Assembly (NCBI GenBank): GCA_033026295.1
Contig: CM065175.1
Span: 18,982,837 to 19,046,836 of the forward strand
DNA: 64,000 nucleotides
Origin: Channa striata
Lineage: Eukaryota > Chordata > Actinopteri > Anabantiformes > Channidae
Reading direction: 5' to 3'
The notes beneath the pieces were generated by a model that saw only the letters and a program-made list of their open reading frames with translations, searched no databases and had not been told where the DNA came from. The translations under genes were made by a program, and so were the position numbers. Shown here piece by piece: positions 51,339 to 63,679 of the stretch; positions within the stretch are counted from its first letter, which is position 1; each line of letters starts with the position of its first letter.

Positions 51339-51900
51339 AGGAGGAGGAGGAGGAGGAGGAGGAGAGAGGGATACGGTAGGGAGAAAGAGAGGTGCAGCGG
51401 GTGAGGAAGACGGTGGGGGGAGCAGTTGTGTGTGAGAGAGGCACAGCTGGGAAATGAGAAATGCACCCCCCCCCCCCATCCCCATACCACCACCTTACAC
51501 TCACACATACGGTGCTCACACTCACACACGATCCCCATCTCTTTATCCTCCCCTCAGGAAAGAAAGGGTGGAGGTGGAGGTGGAGGCTGTGGTGGTGGTG
51601 GTGGTGGTGGTAAGGAGGGGAAAAGGAAAGGGAGAGGTAGGGGGATAGGAAGAGATGGAGAAGGGGACAGATAGGGGCATTAAAATTCATGGCCTTTTTT
51701 TTTTTATTTTCCCTGCTGAAAATCAATAGTGTTTACTATGAATGAGTGGAACAGTGGACAACAGTGGTGCCGGAGGGACAGACAGAGACAGAGGGAAGGA
51801 GGAGGAGGAGGAGGAATAGGAGGAGGAAGAAAAGAAAGAGACAGAGAGAGGGAGGGAGAGGTGAAGAGGAGGAGGGGTGACTTTATTGCGATAGGCAGAA
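51339..51900. repeat. polypurine cluster (GGA)n, C-run, (GGT)n
   Basis: (GGA)9 at 51339-51365, a run of 12 C at 51466-51477, GGAGGT/GGT units at about 51560-51611 and another (GGA)n at about 51797-51825. Mirror-symmetric purine tracts with triplex and quadruplex potential. Confidence 0.8.
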
Positions 51901-52138
51901 GCACTAGAGGCCAAGGTTAAAGACAAGCAGGGACAGAAAGACAGAGAGATAGAAGGTCTAAGTAAATTCAGTTGTCTTCTAAAACAGACACACCACCCTG
52001 TAAATGCATATTTACTATTATGATGTAAATCATAAGCTGCCCTGCTGTAATGTTCCCAGCAGTAATAACAACTGTTCAACTACCTTTCCTTCCATGACTT
52101 GCCATTCTTCATTCCTCGCTGCGGCCGACTCCACCTTT

Positions 52139-52145
<7 letters not shown>

Positions 52146-52180
<35 letters not shown>
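52146..52180. repeat. (GT)n microsatellite
   Basis: 35-bp uninterrupted GT array. Confidence 0.95.
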
Positions 52181-52182
<2 letters not shown>

Positions 52183-55100
52183 TAATTGGCACAAACACCA
52201 CTGACATGGTCTTTCACAAACAAACAGCCAACTCCGTACACACACACACTAGCCATCACACACATAAACACACAAAAGCTCCAGACCAGTTCATGTTCAT
52301 GCTGAGTTGTTCTGCAACTCTGACCCTGTTTCCTGCCGAAAGCCTCGAAAATCAAGATGGTTTACCAGTGTTTTGATTAAGCACTGCCTCTGTGTCTCAC
52401 ACCACTTCATCAAAGAAGAAAAACTATGTGTTTTATGTGTTTTTTTTTCCTTTTATACTGGATGTGGCCCCTATGTTTTTGTAGCAATCACAGCTTTAAG
52501 AACAGCTCTGTCCTTTCATTGGCAAAATCCTGGCTGTAAATAGAAAGTAGAACATTAAAGGTTGCCAAACAGTTCTTTTAAATCACATCAAAGTTTTGTA
52601 CTTTCCTTTTCAAAGTTTTTCTCTGTGTATTTCTTTTTCTACATGTATGATATCAGACTCCCACCACGGAGTCTGTGTCTTCGGGTTGTTTTGTGTTCGG
52701 CTATGGCGAACTGTGGTGTGTGCTTCTGCACCAGCGTGCAGGTGTGCATCGCTGCCTTGTGCATATGTGCCCGCACTGTTGTGCACACGTTGGTGTGTTT
52801 CTGCATTGAGCAAGCTGTGCAGGCAGTGATATATATTCAGGCAGCTCATGCATTATGGAGAGTGCAGGTGAGAGTGTCTAACTGCAAACTGCTGGTATGT
52901 GGAGGGTTCAGGGCCAATCTCACTGAAGTCTTTTGTATTAGCATAGTATTTCCATTTCAAATCGGCATGTCAAAAGCCGGCAGCATGTTTTATTCAGCAA
53001 CAGATATTGATCACATATTATGCACACATACCAAATCTATATTACATAGCAGCCTATAAGCCTTTGATATATTTGTATATTGTGTGCAAACGTATGATAT
53101 GCATGCGTATGTATAGTTTGTGTAAAGTCAGCAACACTTTGGTGATGCTAAATACATTTTTGTTACTTTTCATTATTACTGTGGGACTAATGTTGGTCAG
53201 ATTTTGAAGTTTGGAGCTGAGAATGACTTGTTTACTGGTCAAAGGAGAAGACAGAGGCAGTCAGAGTGCTCCGTTCAGCTGCTGTGTGTGTGTGCGTGTG
53301 TGTGTGGACAGCGCATTGTCTGCAGGGATGAGCAGAGTTTGCTGAGGTCTGGACGGTAAAGCAGTACTTTCCTGTGGGCGTGGGCATGTGTGTTTGTTAG
53401 TCTGACGCACCTTAACTTCAATTCCTCGGTCCACTTACAGAGCATCCAGCGTCTTGGTTGAGATGACCTCCAAGCACCCATATACATTAACGGCCAGCAT
53501 TTCACTATACCAGCTTCTCTTTGTCCATCAACGTGTTTTTTTCCGTCAATATTTCTCCATGTGTTAAACCAGAGACCCGAGGCCACGTCTGCCTCTCTAT
53601 CATGTGCCGGTTTTTACCATCACGCTGCATCTCGGCTGCACTAAATCTCCCTTCTCTAAATGACTGGAGTGGATGAGAGGTCACAGTATATGGGGGAGGA
53701 GGACAATGCAGGCTTTAGCTGTGATGGAGCTTGCTTTTTCACCCTTTATGAGTAGAGGTGGCCCATTTGCTGAATAGGACACAAGGAAAGCAAATGCCGG
53801 TTTGTTACAGATTGAAGCGTTTTCTCGAATACACTTTTTTCCTCGTGCTTTTTCTCAGTGGGGTTAAGTCCGCTGTTTCGTTAGCCGTCTTTTACCTTTT
53901 GATTTTTTTTTCACTCGTCTTGTCCACCCCACTCTCTCTCTCTCTCTCTCTCCCTCTCTCTCTCTGTTCCCTTAGCGACTGTTTCCAAGGTGCCCATTCC
54001 CAAGGGCTGGAGGAGGGGTCCAGTGATGTCATGCATGCATAACTCCACACCTGTAATTTATGTCCTGCTCTCCCACCTTTCTGTCTCTGTCACATTTTTT
54101 CCTCACTGCTTTCTAGTATTTTTTTCCATCTGTTTAGCCCCAGTACAAATGCTTTTGTACAAGCTCCTCTCCTCTTTGTTCCTTTCTCATTATTGCACAC
54201 CTAAAACTGCTTTTCCACTATCTTCCCACTAGAATAAAATTCACTTTTGATTTAGCAATCACTTTGGTTTGTTGTAGACCTGGATTTGAACTCGAAGCTC
54301 TGCAGGCGCGTCATTTTAACACTGTGTAACTGTGACGCTTATCTTTTCACTAGTCGTTATGAGACAGACAGTTGAGCTGCCCTCTGTCCACAGTGTACAT
54401 GACTCTCTACATCTGCTCCATGTTTAAAAGGTCATTTGTCAAACCTGACATTTTCTGCCCTTACCAAAGGTTTCCTCAATATCTTTCCCGGTTACCCCAT
54501 TCAGAGTTAATGTTTTTCATATATTTGTTTGCGTTTGTATAAACCTTTTCTGACAATATGCTTCTCTTCGGTGTTAAAAGACATCAGCAGAGTAGGAGGG
54601 TGAATTCTATCCTGCTGTAATGTCCAATCAACGAAGGAATGACAGATGCGGTCCCCCATGTTGGTGGGTGTCAGCGGTGTGGGTCTAGGTTGCCTGGGCA
54701 ATGGGGCCAAGGATTCTAAGAAATTTAAGTTGCAACCGGAGGTGTAGTGAGTGGGTACTTACACACACACTCAATGGGATCTGATTAGGGATTAATGTGT
54801 GTGCGTGTGTGTGTGCGTGTGTGTGCGTGTGTGTGTGTGCCAGTAGGATGTTTTTACTCAGCACAGGTTGTCACTCTCCTGTTTCCCATCGTGTGCCTTT
54901 TGTTCCACCCCTATTCAAACATTTTGGTTTTTGTTCTGGGCAAAAAGAGGCCCCAAAGCAAGGCCCCCTACCTAAACACTCCCTCCCTCCTGATATTTTT
55001 CATAGCTCCCCCTCTATCACACTCTTCCCCTCCCTCGACTCAAGCCTCTCTCTCCTCTCTCTTGCTCTCAAATTCTGATTTGGATTTGCTTCATTGGCAT

Positions 55101-57689
55101 TGCCAGGATATTAAAATAAGCATTTTTTTTAAGATTATAAGATTTACAGTGTAAATGCTCTAGTTTATAAAGACGAAAATTATAATTCAAGTGAAGAAAA
55201 GTTTACTTCATGTTTGCCTTTGATGCATTGCACCAGAATGAACTTCAAACAAATTTTCATCTGCAGTTTCCTAAGCAGGGCACGTTAAAAGACACAACCG
55301 CAACAAAAGCATTCAAAATGACACAAGAACCAACAGTCAAAAAAACATGACACACAAAGAACAATCACAAACACAGGCAGTAGGACACTGAATAGCAATA
55401 ACCCTGGATTTCATCTCTTCATATGTCAGCCAATACAGCCAGAGAAAGTTTCAACCGTTTGCAGGTTCTCTGGACCCGAGAACACTTACACTGGAATAAA
55501 TGTGACTGCAGCTTGGGAAAAGTTTCCTAAAGTGACCTGACACAGACAGTTTTCCGTGGGTTTGTCTGTGTCCCCCCGTCTCACTGGTCAGTCTTGGTCA
55601 CTCAGCCTGTTTTTAGTTAATGTCTTTTCAGCCTGTCCTTCCCCTCTGCTTAACTGAGCTGTGGTGATGGGAGGGCCACTGGTGGGCCTGTTGAATGAAT
55701 TCTGTGGTTGTGCTGACAAATCAATGATAAAGAGTAATGACACCAACAATGTAATGTGTCTCTTTGTGCTTTCATTGACTCTGCCTGTCTCCCCCCAACT
55801 TCCCTCTTACCATTTACACCACCTTGGGTCTTTTTGACTTTGCTTTGCACCATAAATTATGTCTAATCTCTTTATGTTTGTCACTATATGTATCTTTTAT
55901 CTCTCTCGTTTGTTTCTGGTCTACCCCCTCCTCTCTCTCTCTCTCTCTCGCGCTATTGATCCAGTCATAGTTTTCTCAGTCTTCACAGTACTGGGCCGCT
56001 CTAATCAATACAGATAATTGTCTGCTCTCTCTCGATGCCAAACATAGTCTCCCCTCTCCGTTCTCCCTCCCTCTCTCCCTTTTTATCAATGAACCCCGGT
56101 CTTCCCTCACCCCTCCACACCTGCCCCACCCTCCACCTCCACGGGGATTCCCCCTCCTCTAATGACGGAAGATAACCTGCTTTCTTTACCGATTTTCTCC
56201 CCTTGCCTTCCCCCGCACACATTCCTGTCTCGCCCGCTACCTCCCTTTCCTCCCTTGTTCATCGATTACCGTGAGAGTCAGGGCCCAGCCCGCCCGCCCT
56301 ACAGATGTAAACACACAGGCGCTCATGTTGTGGTTTAGTTGCACTTCGACCACTGTTTGTGAGCAGCCCTTTTGGTTAATCAGCGGGGTTCTGTTGTTTT
56401 TGACTGGATATAGTGACTTTCCATAGTGACCTGGACCTATGATGATCCGGAGGAGGATGCTAGTTGAGGCCTCATCTCGCATCACTTGCATTTGTGAATT
56501 CAAAGTAGACATCAATGACTAACAGTGATCTGATCAACCTGATCTAATCCATAATCTAACAAATACTTTGAGATTTTATCTGATGTGCGAGGAAACAGAA
56601 CTCCACCAAAAGCAACTGTCACCACACTTTTGATGTAAAACTGTATAAACAGCGCAAAGAATTGTGACCTTTAACATAGCACACAAAGTCCGGTCACGTC
56701 ATCAACACACCCTATCCGTAAATCCTCGATTTGGTAAAAGTGTGCCAAATGCGCAGTGAATGTTGTATATACGACAGAAACACAAAAAAACTATTGCAGT
56801 ATAAAGAATCAGAATGACAGTATTAAGTAAAGTACCAAACAAATTAAGTTCATCTTAAACATAATAAGTTAAAGTCTTTAAGAAAAATAGGAACATGTGA
56901 CGACCAGCAAACATGCACAGTAGGACTCAGCACAGAAATCATATTCTGACTCTACATATGAAATCGTGTGTGTTTAAAAATGTATCCACCATGCAGCCAA
57001 CACGTCAGGTTACAGGTCTCTAGGTTATTGTACTTTATGTATGTGCAGGTGCAAGGCTGCATGCGTATTCTTCTACAAATCAGACATGTAGCAGCGCGAA
57101 CAAGCCTCTGATATATCTTGTATCACTGAACTCAATCTGGAGCTGCAAATAAACCACACAAGCAATATCAATGACAATATATGTATGATTTATATACTGT
57201 ATATCCAATGTTTACACAAAAATCTCATATCCATCTGCACCAACTGATAGCTAAAGCAATTCCATATTTCGAGGAGTAAGTAAGATGGAGTTGGAAAATG
57301 TAGAAACAGTTTCAATCATGATGTATGTCAAGATGAAATGATTTGCTATAAAACAGATAGTGGAAACAAATCATTTATATTTGAACTGTAAAAGTACATT
57401 GAGGTTTAATGAACATGTGTGTGCATTGACGAGTTATCTGTATGATTGAATGTGGTTGTGTGTTTGTTTATAAGAAGGCCAGCTCGTGTGCATGCATGTC
57501 CATATCTGAGACAAATAGCAAGAGTCTGCAGGCAAAACCCCGATTTACACGTGTGTGATCAAACTAAGCAGGGCTTAAAGGCCAGCAGCAAGATGGGGAA
57601 GAGAAAAGGAGGGTGGAGGGAGGGGTATATTGTCCTGCAGGAGATTTTGGGGGGGAGGGTTGGGGTCGGATGGGAGACAGCAGGGATCC

Positions 57690-57761
57690 TCCATGCCCCT
57701 ATGGGAGTTGAACCCACAACCCCCTAACCTTCCTCTAGCCCTCTGGTCATGGACTTGAACC
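57690..57761 (-). other. tRNA-like/SINE-like remnant with two B-box motifs
   Basis: On the minus strand GTGGGTTCAACTCCCAT (57701-57717) folds as a T-arm (5-bp stem, 7-nt loop) and contains a B-box-like GGTTCAACTCC. TCCATG/CATGGA at 57748-57753 and 57690-57695 could pair like an acceptor stem. A second GGTTCAAGTCC lies 44 bases upstream (57751-57761). The enclosed 64 nt is too short for a tRNA and no clear A box is seen, so at most a tRNA-derived relic. Confidence 0.2.
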
Positions 57762-57827
57762 CCGTAACCCCTGTTGGACAATCTGTTCTCTTTGCAGCAC
57801 TGTGCATGGTGTTAACGGATAAATAGT

Positions 57828-57832
<5 letters not shown>

Positions 57833-57900
<68 letters not shown>
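57833..57900. repeat. (TG)34 microsatellite
   Basis: 68-bp perfect TG array, the longest dinucleotide repeat in the window. Confidence 0.97.
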
Positions 57901-57902
<2 letters not shown>

Positions 57903-57909
57903 CGTGCCC

Positions 57910-60900
57910 ATGTGCATGCATGAGTCCAATCTTTGGTCAGCTGGCTGTGGCTTCAGTTTTGGGTCTTACCCTCTTTTAATGCTTGCCAAACAGAAGAGTT
58001 CAAAACAAAACCCTGAAGCGGTGGGTGATTTGTTTATTGACTCTCCAGTTTTTTTTTTCTGTGCTTTGTTGAGACATCTGCTTTGCAGCCAAGTCTGTGT
58101 GTGGATTATTATTTTATTTTGCATTTGTGATAATAGTTGTTTACACTGAAGTGTAGCGTGTGATCTACATGAGCCCCTTTTGCCTCTCATGGGCATCCCA
58201 GCTCCCCCTGTGTCCCGCTAACGAGGACGGAAGCAGAGAGGTTTATTCATGCTCGGACCCAGCTCATTCTTCACCTGTCAACAAAATCATTTTCGCCTCA
58301 GAAAAATAATGGAGATACAGTAGGGATGAGGACAGGAAGGTGGACAGAGAAAAGCAGAAGGAAATATGAGGAAGAAAAGAAGAGGATAGGGCCTGATATA
58401 TTCCACTTGGCCATTTTTTGTTCTTTATTTCTCTATTTCTTCCCTTGTTTGTGTTTGTGGACTCTCCTTATCAGATCCCAGCTCCATTCAGGGCTTCAGT
58501 CAGGGGAAGAAGCCAGACGCCTCCATCTCGCTTTCATTCAATCTCTCTGTCTCTCTTTCTCTCCTGCTTTCTCGTGCTCTCTCTCTCTCCTAACCTTTGA
58601 GAATAAGAGCCTTGAATTTGAATTTCAGAGCGAGCGAGCGAGCGAGCTAGCAAGAGGAGGGTTAGGAAGGGGGAGGAGGAGGTGGGGAGGTGCGAGCAGG
58701 AGTAGAGAAGGAGGCTGGTGTGTGCGTGTGTGTGTGAGGGGGGGTTATCGGAGCCTCGGTCGTTGAGAAAGAGCCTGCTCAGCGCGTCCCCCGGCCTCCC
58801 CCCTCAGAGGGGCCCCGATCGATACAAACTCGGAGCAATAAAGCTTTCCCCCTGTCATCTCTGCAGAATACAAAGCAGAATAGAGAGAGGGTGAGAGAAA
58901 GAGAGGGAGAGAGAGAAAAAGAGAGAGAGAGAGAGGTGAAAAGCTGTTCCGCTAGCCAGACCAATTTCCTAACCCCTCTACCCCCCTCCGCACTTGCTTC
59001 ACCATCACCTCCCCAACACACCATCGCCATCACCACCACCTCAATCACCACCCTTTCCTTATATCCTTCTTTTTATCTAACGCTCTCCCATCTCTTTCCC
59101 CAAATGCACAATATATCCCCCTGACTGAATCACTGAGCAGCTATCTCTCCATAATAAATACAGCATGAATAAAGTATACAATAGATTCCCTGATTCCCAA
59201 ACTATCTGAGAAAAAGGTAGAAAGGAGCAGAAGAGGGAGCAAAGTGCCAACAGTGGTGGTGTAAGAGGGAAGAAGTAAAACAGCCAGGGAGTAGGAAGGA
59301 CGAAAAAAAGAGGTATGGTAGTTATAGATGGGGATGAAATGTGTGTGTAGGGGAGAAATAGGGATAGGGTGTAGAGAAGGGGGAGGAGGAAAAGGGGGGA
59401 GAGAAAGATGGATGTAGTGATACAGGTAGACAGGAGGCCGAGGAATATTGATGAGTAGGAGGGGGGTAGCGAGAGGAAGAGGCAAAGTCTGTTGGGATGA
59501 GCGAGGGAGCGAGCAAGGGGGAGAGAGAGAGAGACGGAGAGAGGTGAGGGGGTCAAACAGCAATCTGTTGAATTGAGAGCCAATTACTGTAATTGTAATC
59601 TGGATTCAAAGCGTCAGAGGCAGCAGTGACGACGGCAGACACGAGCATGCTCGCACAAAACAGACAAAAGACTGTGTGTGTCTGTACTTGTTGTGTTGAT
59701 TGTTGTGTGAACCTGCAGATATGCATGTGTGTGTGTGTGTGTGTGTGTGTTTGGCTCCATTCTTCTCCACTGAATGGCAGTGCAGGAGTCAGCCTGCCAA
59801 TCAACTATTGTACTCTTGTCAATTTAATAATATTTCTGAGCGCTGACCTCCACTGCGCTGCACGGCGCGCGAGTGTGTGTGTGTGTGTCTGTTTTTGTGT
59901 GTGCTTTTGAGTGTGTTCCTATATATTTTCTGTCTCTCCCTCTTTCACCTCTCTCTAACCCCCACCCTTCCCTCCTTCTCTATCTCCCTTCCCCGGACCC
60001 TGTCTCTCATTCTCTCCTTTATTAGAAGAAGATAGTGCGAATCCTTCATCTCTCGTCCACTAATTCTCGCCGTTATTGTCCCTACATTCTGTCATCTGTC
60101 TCTCTGCACTCCTTCACATGTCCTCTTCCTTTTCTCTAAATGATCTATATTGCTTGTTTTTTTAAACCCGTGCCTCGGCCTCCTTCCTGTCCTTTGTTGT
60201 TCTTTTTCCCATTCTTTCTTTCACTTACTTTCGCTCATTTTTCCTGCTTCTTTTCTCGCTTGAACCTCATCCCTCCATCACCTTATCCCTTTTCCAGGCC
60301 AGCTCTTCCTGTCTCATATTCAACATTGTCCCCTCTTGCTTTTTCATCATCATAGGCTCATTTTGTCAACTCTATGTCCCCCTCTCATTTCTCACCCTCC
60401 CTCTCTCCATCCTTCCTTCCTTCCTCATCCCTTTTTCCCTCCCTCCACTCTGTTCATTCCCTGGGGAGGTCAGTAATAATGGTAGTGATGGAGTGAGAGA
60501 GGGAGGTGCGATTATTGTCTTGTCGGGAGTCAGAGGAATCGATCGGCCCAGAAATATGAGGCGCGAGAAAGAGCCGCTGTGTCAGATACAATAACCACCC
60601 GCTCCCGGGGGCTTACACACATACATACGCACACATTTAGACCCACACACAACATAGAGACACATACCCATATTCGACACAAACATACACATTTATTTGG
60701 TTTTGACGCAAGTGCAGACCCTGACACGCACGCACACTCGTACCATCTTTCTTTTTCATTAACGCAGCGCACATACATCCCTCCTCTGTGGTGGAGGAGA
60801 GTGGCGAAGCAGCCCAATCATCTACATGCTTTGATCTGAGATAAAGCACAGAAGTAGATCTGTACTGATCATTCTTCATGCACAGATAAAGGGCAAGGCG

Positions 60901-61900
60901 AGGAAAATCGCTCACACACCTTTCACTCACGTAGCTATAAACAGACATAAACACACACATACACGCGCATGCCGAACACACGCTCACACTGAGACCTTTC
61001 ACTGCTGTTGCCTGGCAACGTGGCCGAGTGTCCAATCCGAGTGGAGAACAGTGGACGGTGATGTCACAGCTGCTGCTGACCAGCAGGTCTAAGGGAGAAA
61101 GAGAGACAGAGGAGAAGAGAAAGTTTGATTTAGAGAAAGAAATGGGGGGGAAGGTCGAAAAAAGGAACGGGATGGTGATGATGAGAGGGTTTGAAGGGAA
61201 AGAGGCAGAGCAGGTTAAGGACAGGCCGAGGTGAAAGAGGAGACAGGTGGGCGGAATGAGTGCAAGAACACTGCGGTTGCCATAACTATAGTACTGCCAT
61301 TTTTTTTTCTTTTCAAATATGGAAATGATGAGTGTAATTGGCCTCCAAAGTCTGCTTGGTGCTGTAGGTGTGAGTCCACACTTTGGCCTAAAGTGGCCTC
61401 GGTGCTCCTCGAGCCCGTGACGAAGGCCGCCAGCGTCTCCCAGCAGACCCTTCACTGTTCTGCCAAGAGAACAAGTCGAGGGGGTGAGAGGAGCGAAGAA
61501 AAAGATTTGAGTTTCAACCTTGGTAGCGCCGTGGGAGAGAGCGGTGTCTGTCTAGACAAGCCCGGCTCCCTATGGGCTGCCGAGATGATATAGAGAGGAG
61601 GGGATTGGCGTGAGAGAAGGATGGAGGGGCGGAGGGGCCAGAGGAAAAGCAGCGATTGAGAGGTATTAGGACAGGAGAGGAATAGGTGTTGTAAAGGTGT
61701 AGGCGGCGTTGTACGTGTGTGTGAAATGGCGCCGGTCCCATGGCAGCCAACAGTGTGAGTGTGTTTTAGCCCCTGCTGCTTCTCATACAAAACCGCAACC
61801 TCTGTAGTCTCCACACCGCTAGACCTACTGTTTATAATCCTGCAACTCCTCATGGGGCTACACCTGCACACACACCTCTGCACTGGACTGGATTTTAAAT
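57910..61900. other. non-coding DNA, purine/pyrimidine tracts
   Basis: (GAGC)n at 58627-58647, GA-rich stretches at 58880-58936 and 59210-59560, TG at 59726-59751 and a CT-rich run at 59930-60460. Unique blocks: 58750-58870 and 60470-60610 (GATTATTGTCTTGTCGGG, GAATCGATCGGCCC). The 272-aa minus-strand frame at 60637-61455 has no recognisable domain. A perfect RFX X-box lies at 61007-61019. Confidence 0.4.
61007..61019. promoter_or_regulatory. palindromic RFX X-box
   Basis: GTTGCCTGGCAAC, two perfect RFX half-sites around one T. RFX-family factors bind such boxes at ciliary and neural gene promoters and enhancers. No promoter is obvious beside it. Confidence 0.6.
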
Positions 61901-61907
61901 CTCTCAC

Positions 61908-61970
61908 CTTGTAGAATAGAGTCTTGATGTCGGACTGCGTATAGGACTTGGTGGGTCCGTGCTCCGTCCC
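61908..61970 (-). CDS. unidentified 63-nt exon-like segment
   Basis: Read on the minus strand, a TTCTTCTTCTTATACAG acceptor opens the segment at 61970 and AAG|GTGAGA closes it at 61908. The splice signals are as good as those of the known genes here. Its length is 21 codons exactly. The phase-0 frame contains GPTKSYTQSDIKTLFYK; the other two frames are also open (one with DPPSPIRSPTSRLYST), so the phase is undecided. I do not recognise the protein and see no partner exons in the window. It would imply a minus-strand gene with long introns overlapping this region. Confidence 0.35.
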
Positions 61971-61984
61971 CTGTATAAGAAGAA

Positions 61985-62808
61985 GAAGAATATGATGGAT
62001 TATGTGAATTAGAGCCCGTGTGTGCTCCAGGCCCGAGGCTGCACTAGATATAGGAGGGCCCAGTCGTAGAGGGATAGTGAGCAGGTTTGTAGACCTCTGA
62101 ATTGTTCCTGCAATGACCCATTATACACACTTTCTCCATCTCTCTCGCCTCTGCCTACCTTTTTACCCTCAGCTAACACCCCTTCCGCAATCTCCAATCA
62201 TTCACCTTTATTCCCATCACTCTTTCGCCTTTCCTTTTTTCCTTTACTGTTCTTCTACTCCTGTTATTTGCTCTTTTAGTAACCCCCAATCCTCCCTCCT
62301 TGCCTCGCTCTCCTTCTCCCTCTCTCTGTCAGTGGAGTGATTGATGGTGCTCTAGAGGCCTCAGCTTCCCCCCATCTTCTTCCCTGGGGTCCCACCATCA
62401 GATTGGGTGTGTGTGTGTGTGTGCTAGTATGTGTGTTTATTATTTTACAAACATAACTTTTTGTTGTAACCACAACGCTCTGTGTAAATACAACTCATTT
62501 TCCTAGATAAATAATAATCAAAATATACTGAGTAATTAATATTTGTATATATATATATAGAGAGAGAGATTCCAGTAAATGAGTTAAAAATTTGTTATGT
62601 AGTTTCCTAATATGTTGATTTCATTTGAGACCATCTGCCATTTGCCCAATATCATCTAAGTGGCAAAGCTGGAGTGTTTCTAAGTCTGGTCTCCATGGTA
62701 ACCAAGGCTCAGACCTCCTTGGGGCAGGAAGCCCCCCATGGCCATGAACTCTACCACACACACACACATAGATTTGCCAGCCATATACTCAAACAAATGC
62801 ATACAGTT

Positions 62809-62843
<35 letters not shown>

Positions 62844-63065
62844 TTGATAGTATGTGGCTCGAGTGGGGTTTGAACAAAGGTCACGGCCAAAGCCAGGAGA
62901 GCCAGATGACTTCTGACCCGAAGAAACACCCCCTCTCCGCTGCACAGTCTGTCACTGTCCTCTAAGTTGATCGGTTCACTTACATCCACAAACTCACAGG
63001 TGTAAAAACAAATCTGTCCATTCATCACGTGATAAAGGCCAAGACATTATGACCGAGCAGACTCT
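61985..63065. other. non-coding flank with simple repeats
   Basis: CT-rich stretch at 62110-62340, TA/GA run at 62546-62569, AC array at 62819-62842 and an X-box-like GTCTCCATGGTAAC at 62689-62702. No gene recognised. Confidence 0.4.
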
Positions 63066-63069
63066 TTCT

Positions 63070-63676
63070 GCTGAGGAGAGACTAAGGTCTTTTGGAGAGC
63101 AGGGGCACTACTGAACACCTGTCATGAGTCTGTGGTGGCCTGGCCATCTTCTACGGAGTGGTCACCGCGACGGCAGACAGGAGGAGACTGAAAAGCTGGT
63201 CCGGAAGGCCGGCTCGGGTCTGGGGATGCCCCGGGACTCAGTGCAGGAGGTGGGAGAAAGGAGGATGGTAGCCAAGCTCTCATCCGTGCCGGAGAACGAC
63301 TCCCACCCCCTGTACGACGCAGTGTCATCGCTGAGAAGCTCCTTCACTGACAGACTGTTGCATCCCAAATGTCTGAAGGAGCGACATCGAGGCTCTTTCC
63401 TCCCTGCTGCTGTCAGACTTTACAATCAGAGCTGCTCCCACTCAACCTTTATCACTATGACTCACTTTTTAAACTGTGCAATACAAATGACCCATGGTGC
63501 AATTACTTGTATGACTGTGTACATATGTGATATATTTTTATTTTTTCATTTTAGATTCTATACACTGTATTTTGATATTCTTTTTTGCCAAACACTGACA
63601 TTCTCAGCTGCTGTAGCACAGACATTTGCCCACTGTGGGACAAACAAAGGTTTATTGTATCTTATCTTATCTTATA
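63070..63676 (+). pseudogene. 5'-truncated LINE, reverse-transcriptase tail and 3' UTR
   Basis: Plus-strand end of a fish non-LTR element. AIFYGVVTATADRRRLK (about 63142-63190) lies in one frame. A frame change leads to LVRKAGSGLGMPRDSVQEVG, then VGERRMVAKLSS, SHPLYDAVSSL and FLPAAVRLYNQSCS, ending near 63440. A 3' UTR follows, closing with GTGGGACAAACAAAGG and a (TTATC)n tail at about 63658-63676. The wording is typical of L2/CR1-superfamily LINEs of fish. The frameshift and 5' truncation make it dead. Confidence 0.85.
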
Positions 63677-63679
63677 AAT

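Larger units (their letters stand above)
43501..57660. other. long non-coding block, no gene recognised
   Basis: Microsatellites at 45939-45967, 48466-48503 and 52146-52180; CT arrays at 53931-53965 and 55931-55949. Unique enhancer-like stretches: 46630-46800 (GCTAATGGGCTATTGG), 48240-48400 (GATAATAAAAAAGACCAATAAAA) and 50230-50420 (ACAGTAATTAGG, CTCATTAGCGGCTAGG). An exact octamer ATGCAAAT lies at 46091-46098. The reading frames all appear to be shadows of low-complexity DNA. Confidence 0.4.

Noticed and set aside
59077..59583. 168-aa minus-strand frame with a good acceptor near 59208
   Set aside because: Leu/Ser/Pro-rich translation of a polypurine tract; no donor follows and there is no similarity.
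60637..61455. 272-aa minus-strand open frame, the longest in the window
   Set aside because: Composition follows CT/GT-rich DNA, there is no conserved domain or splice context, and the reading is interrupted by a KKKK tract from poly-T.
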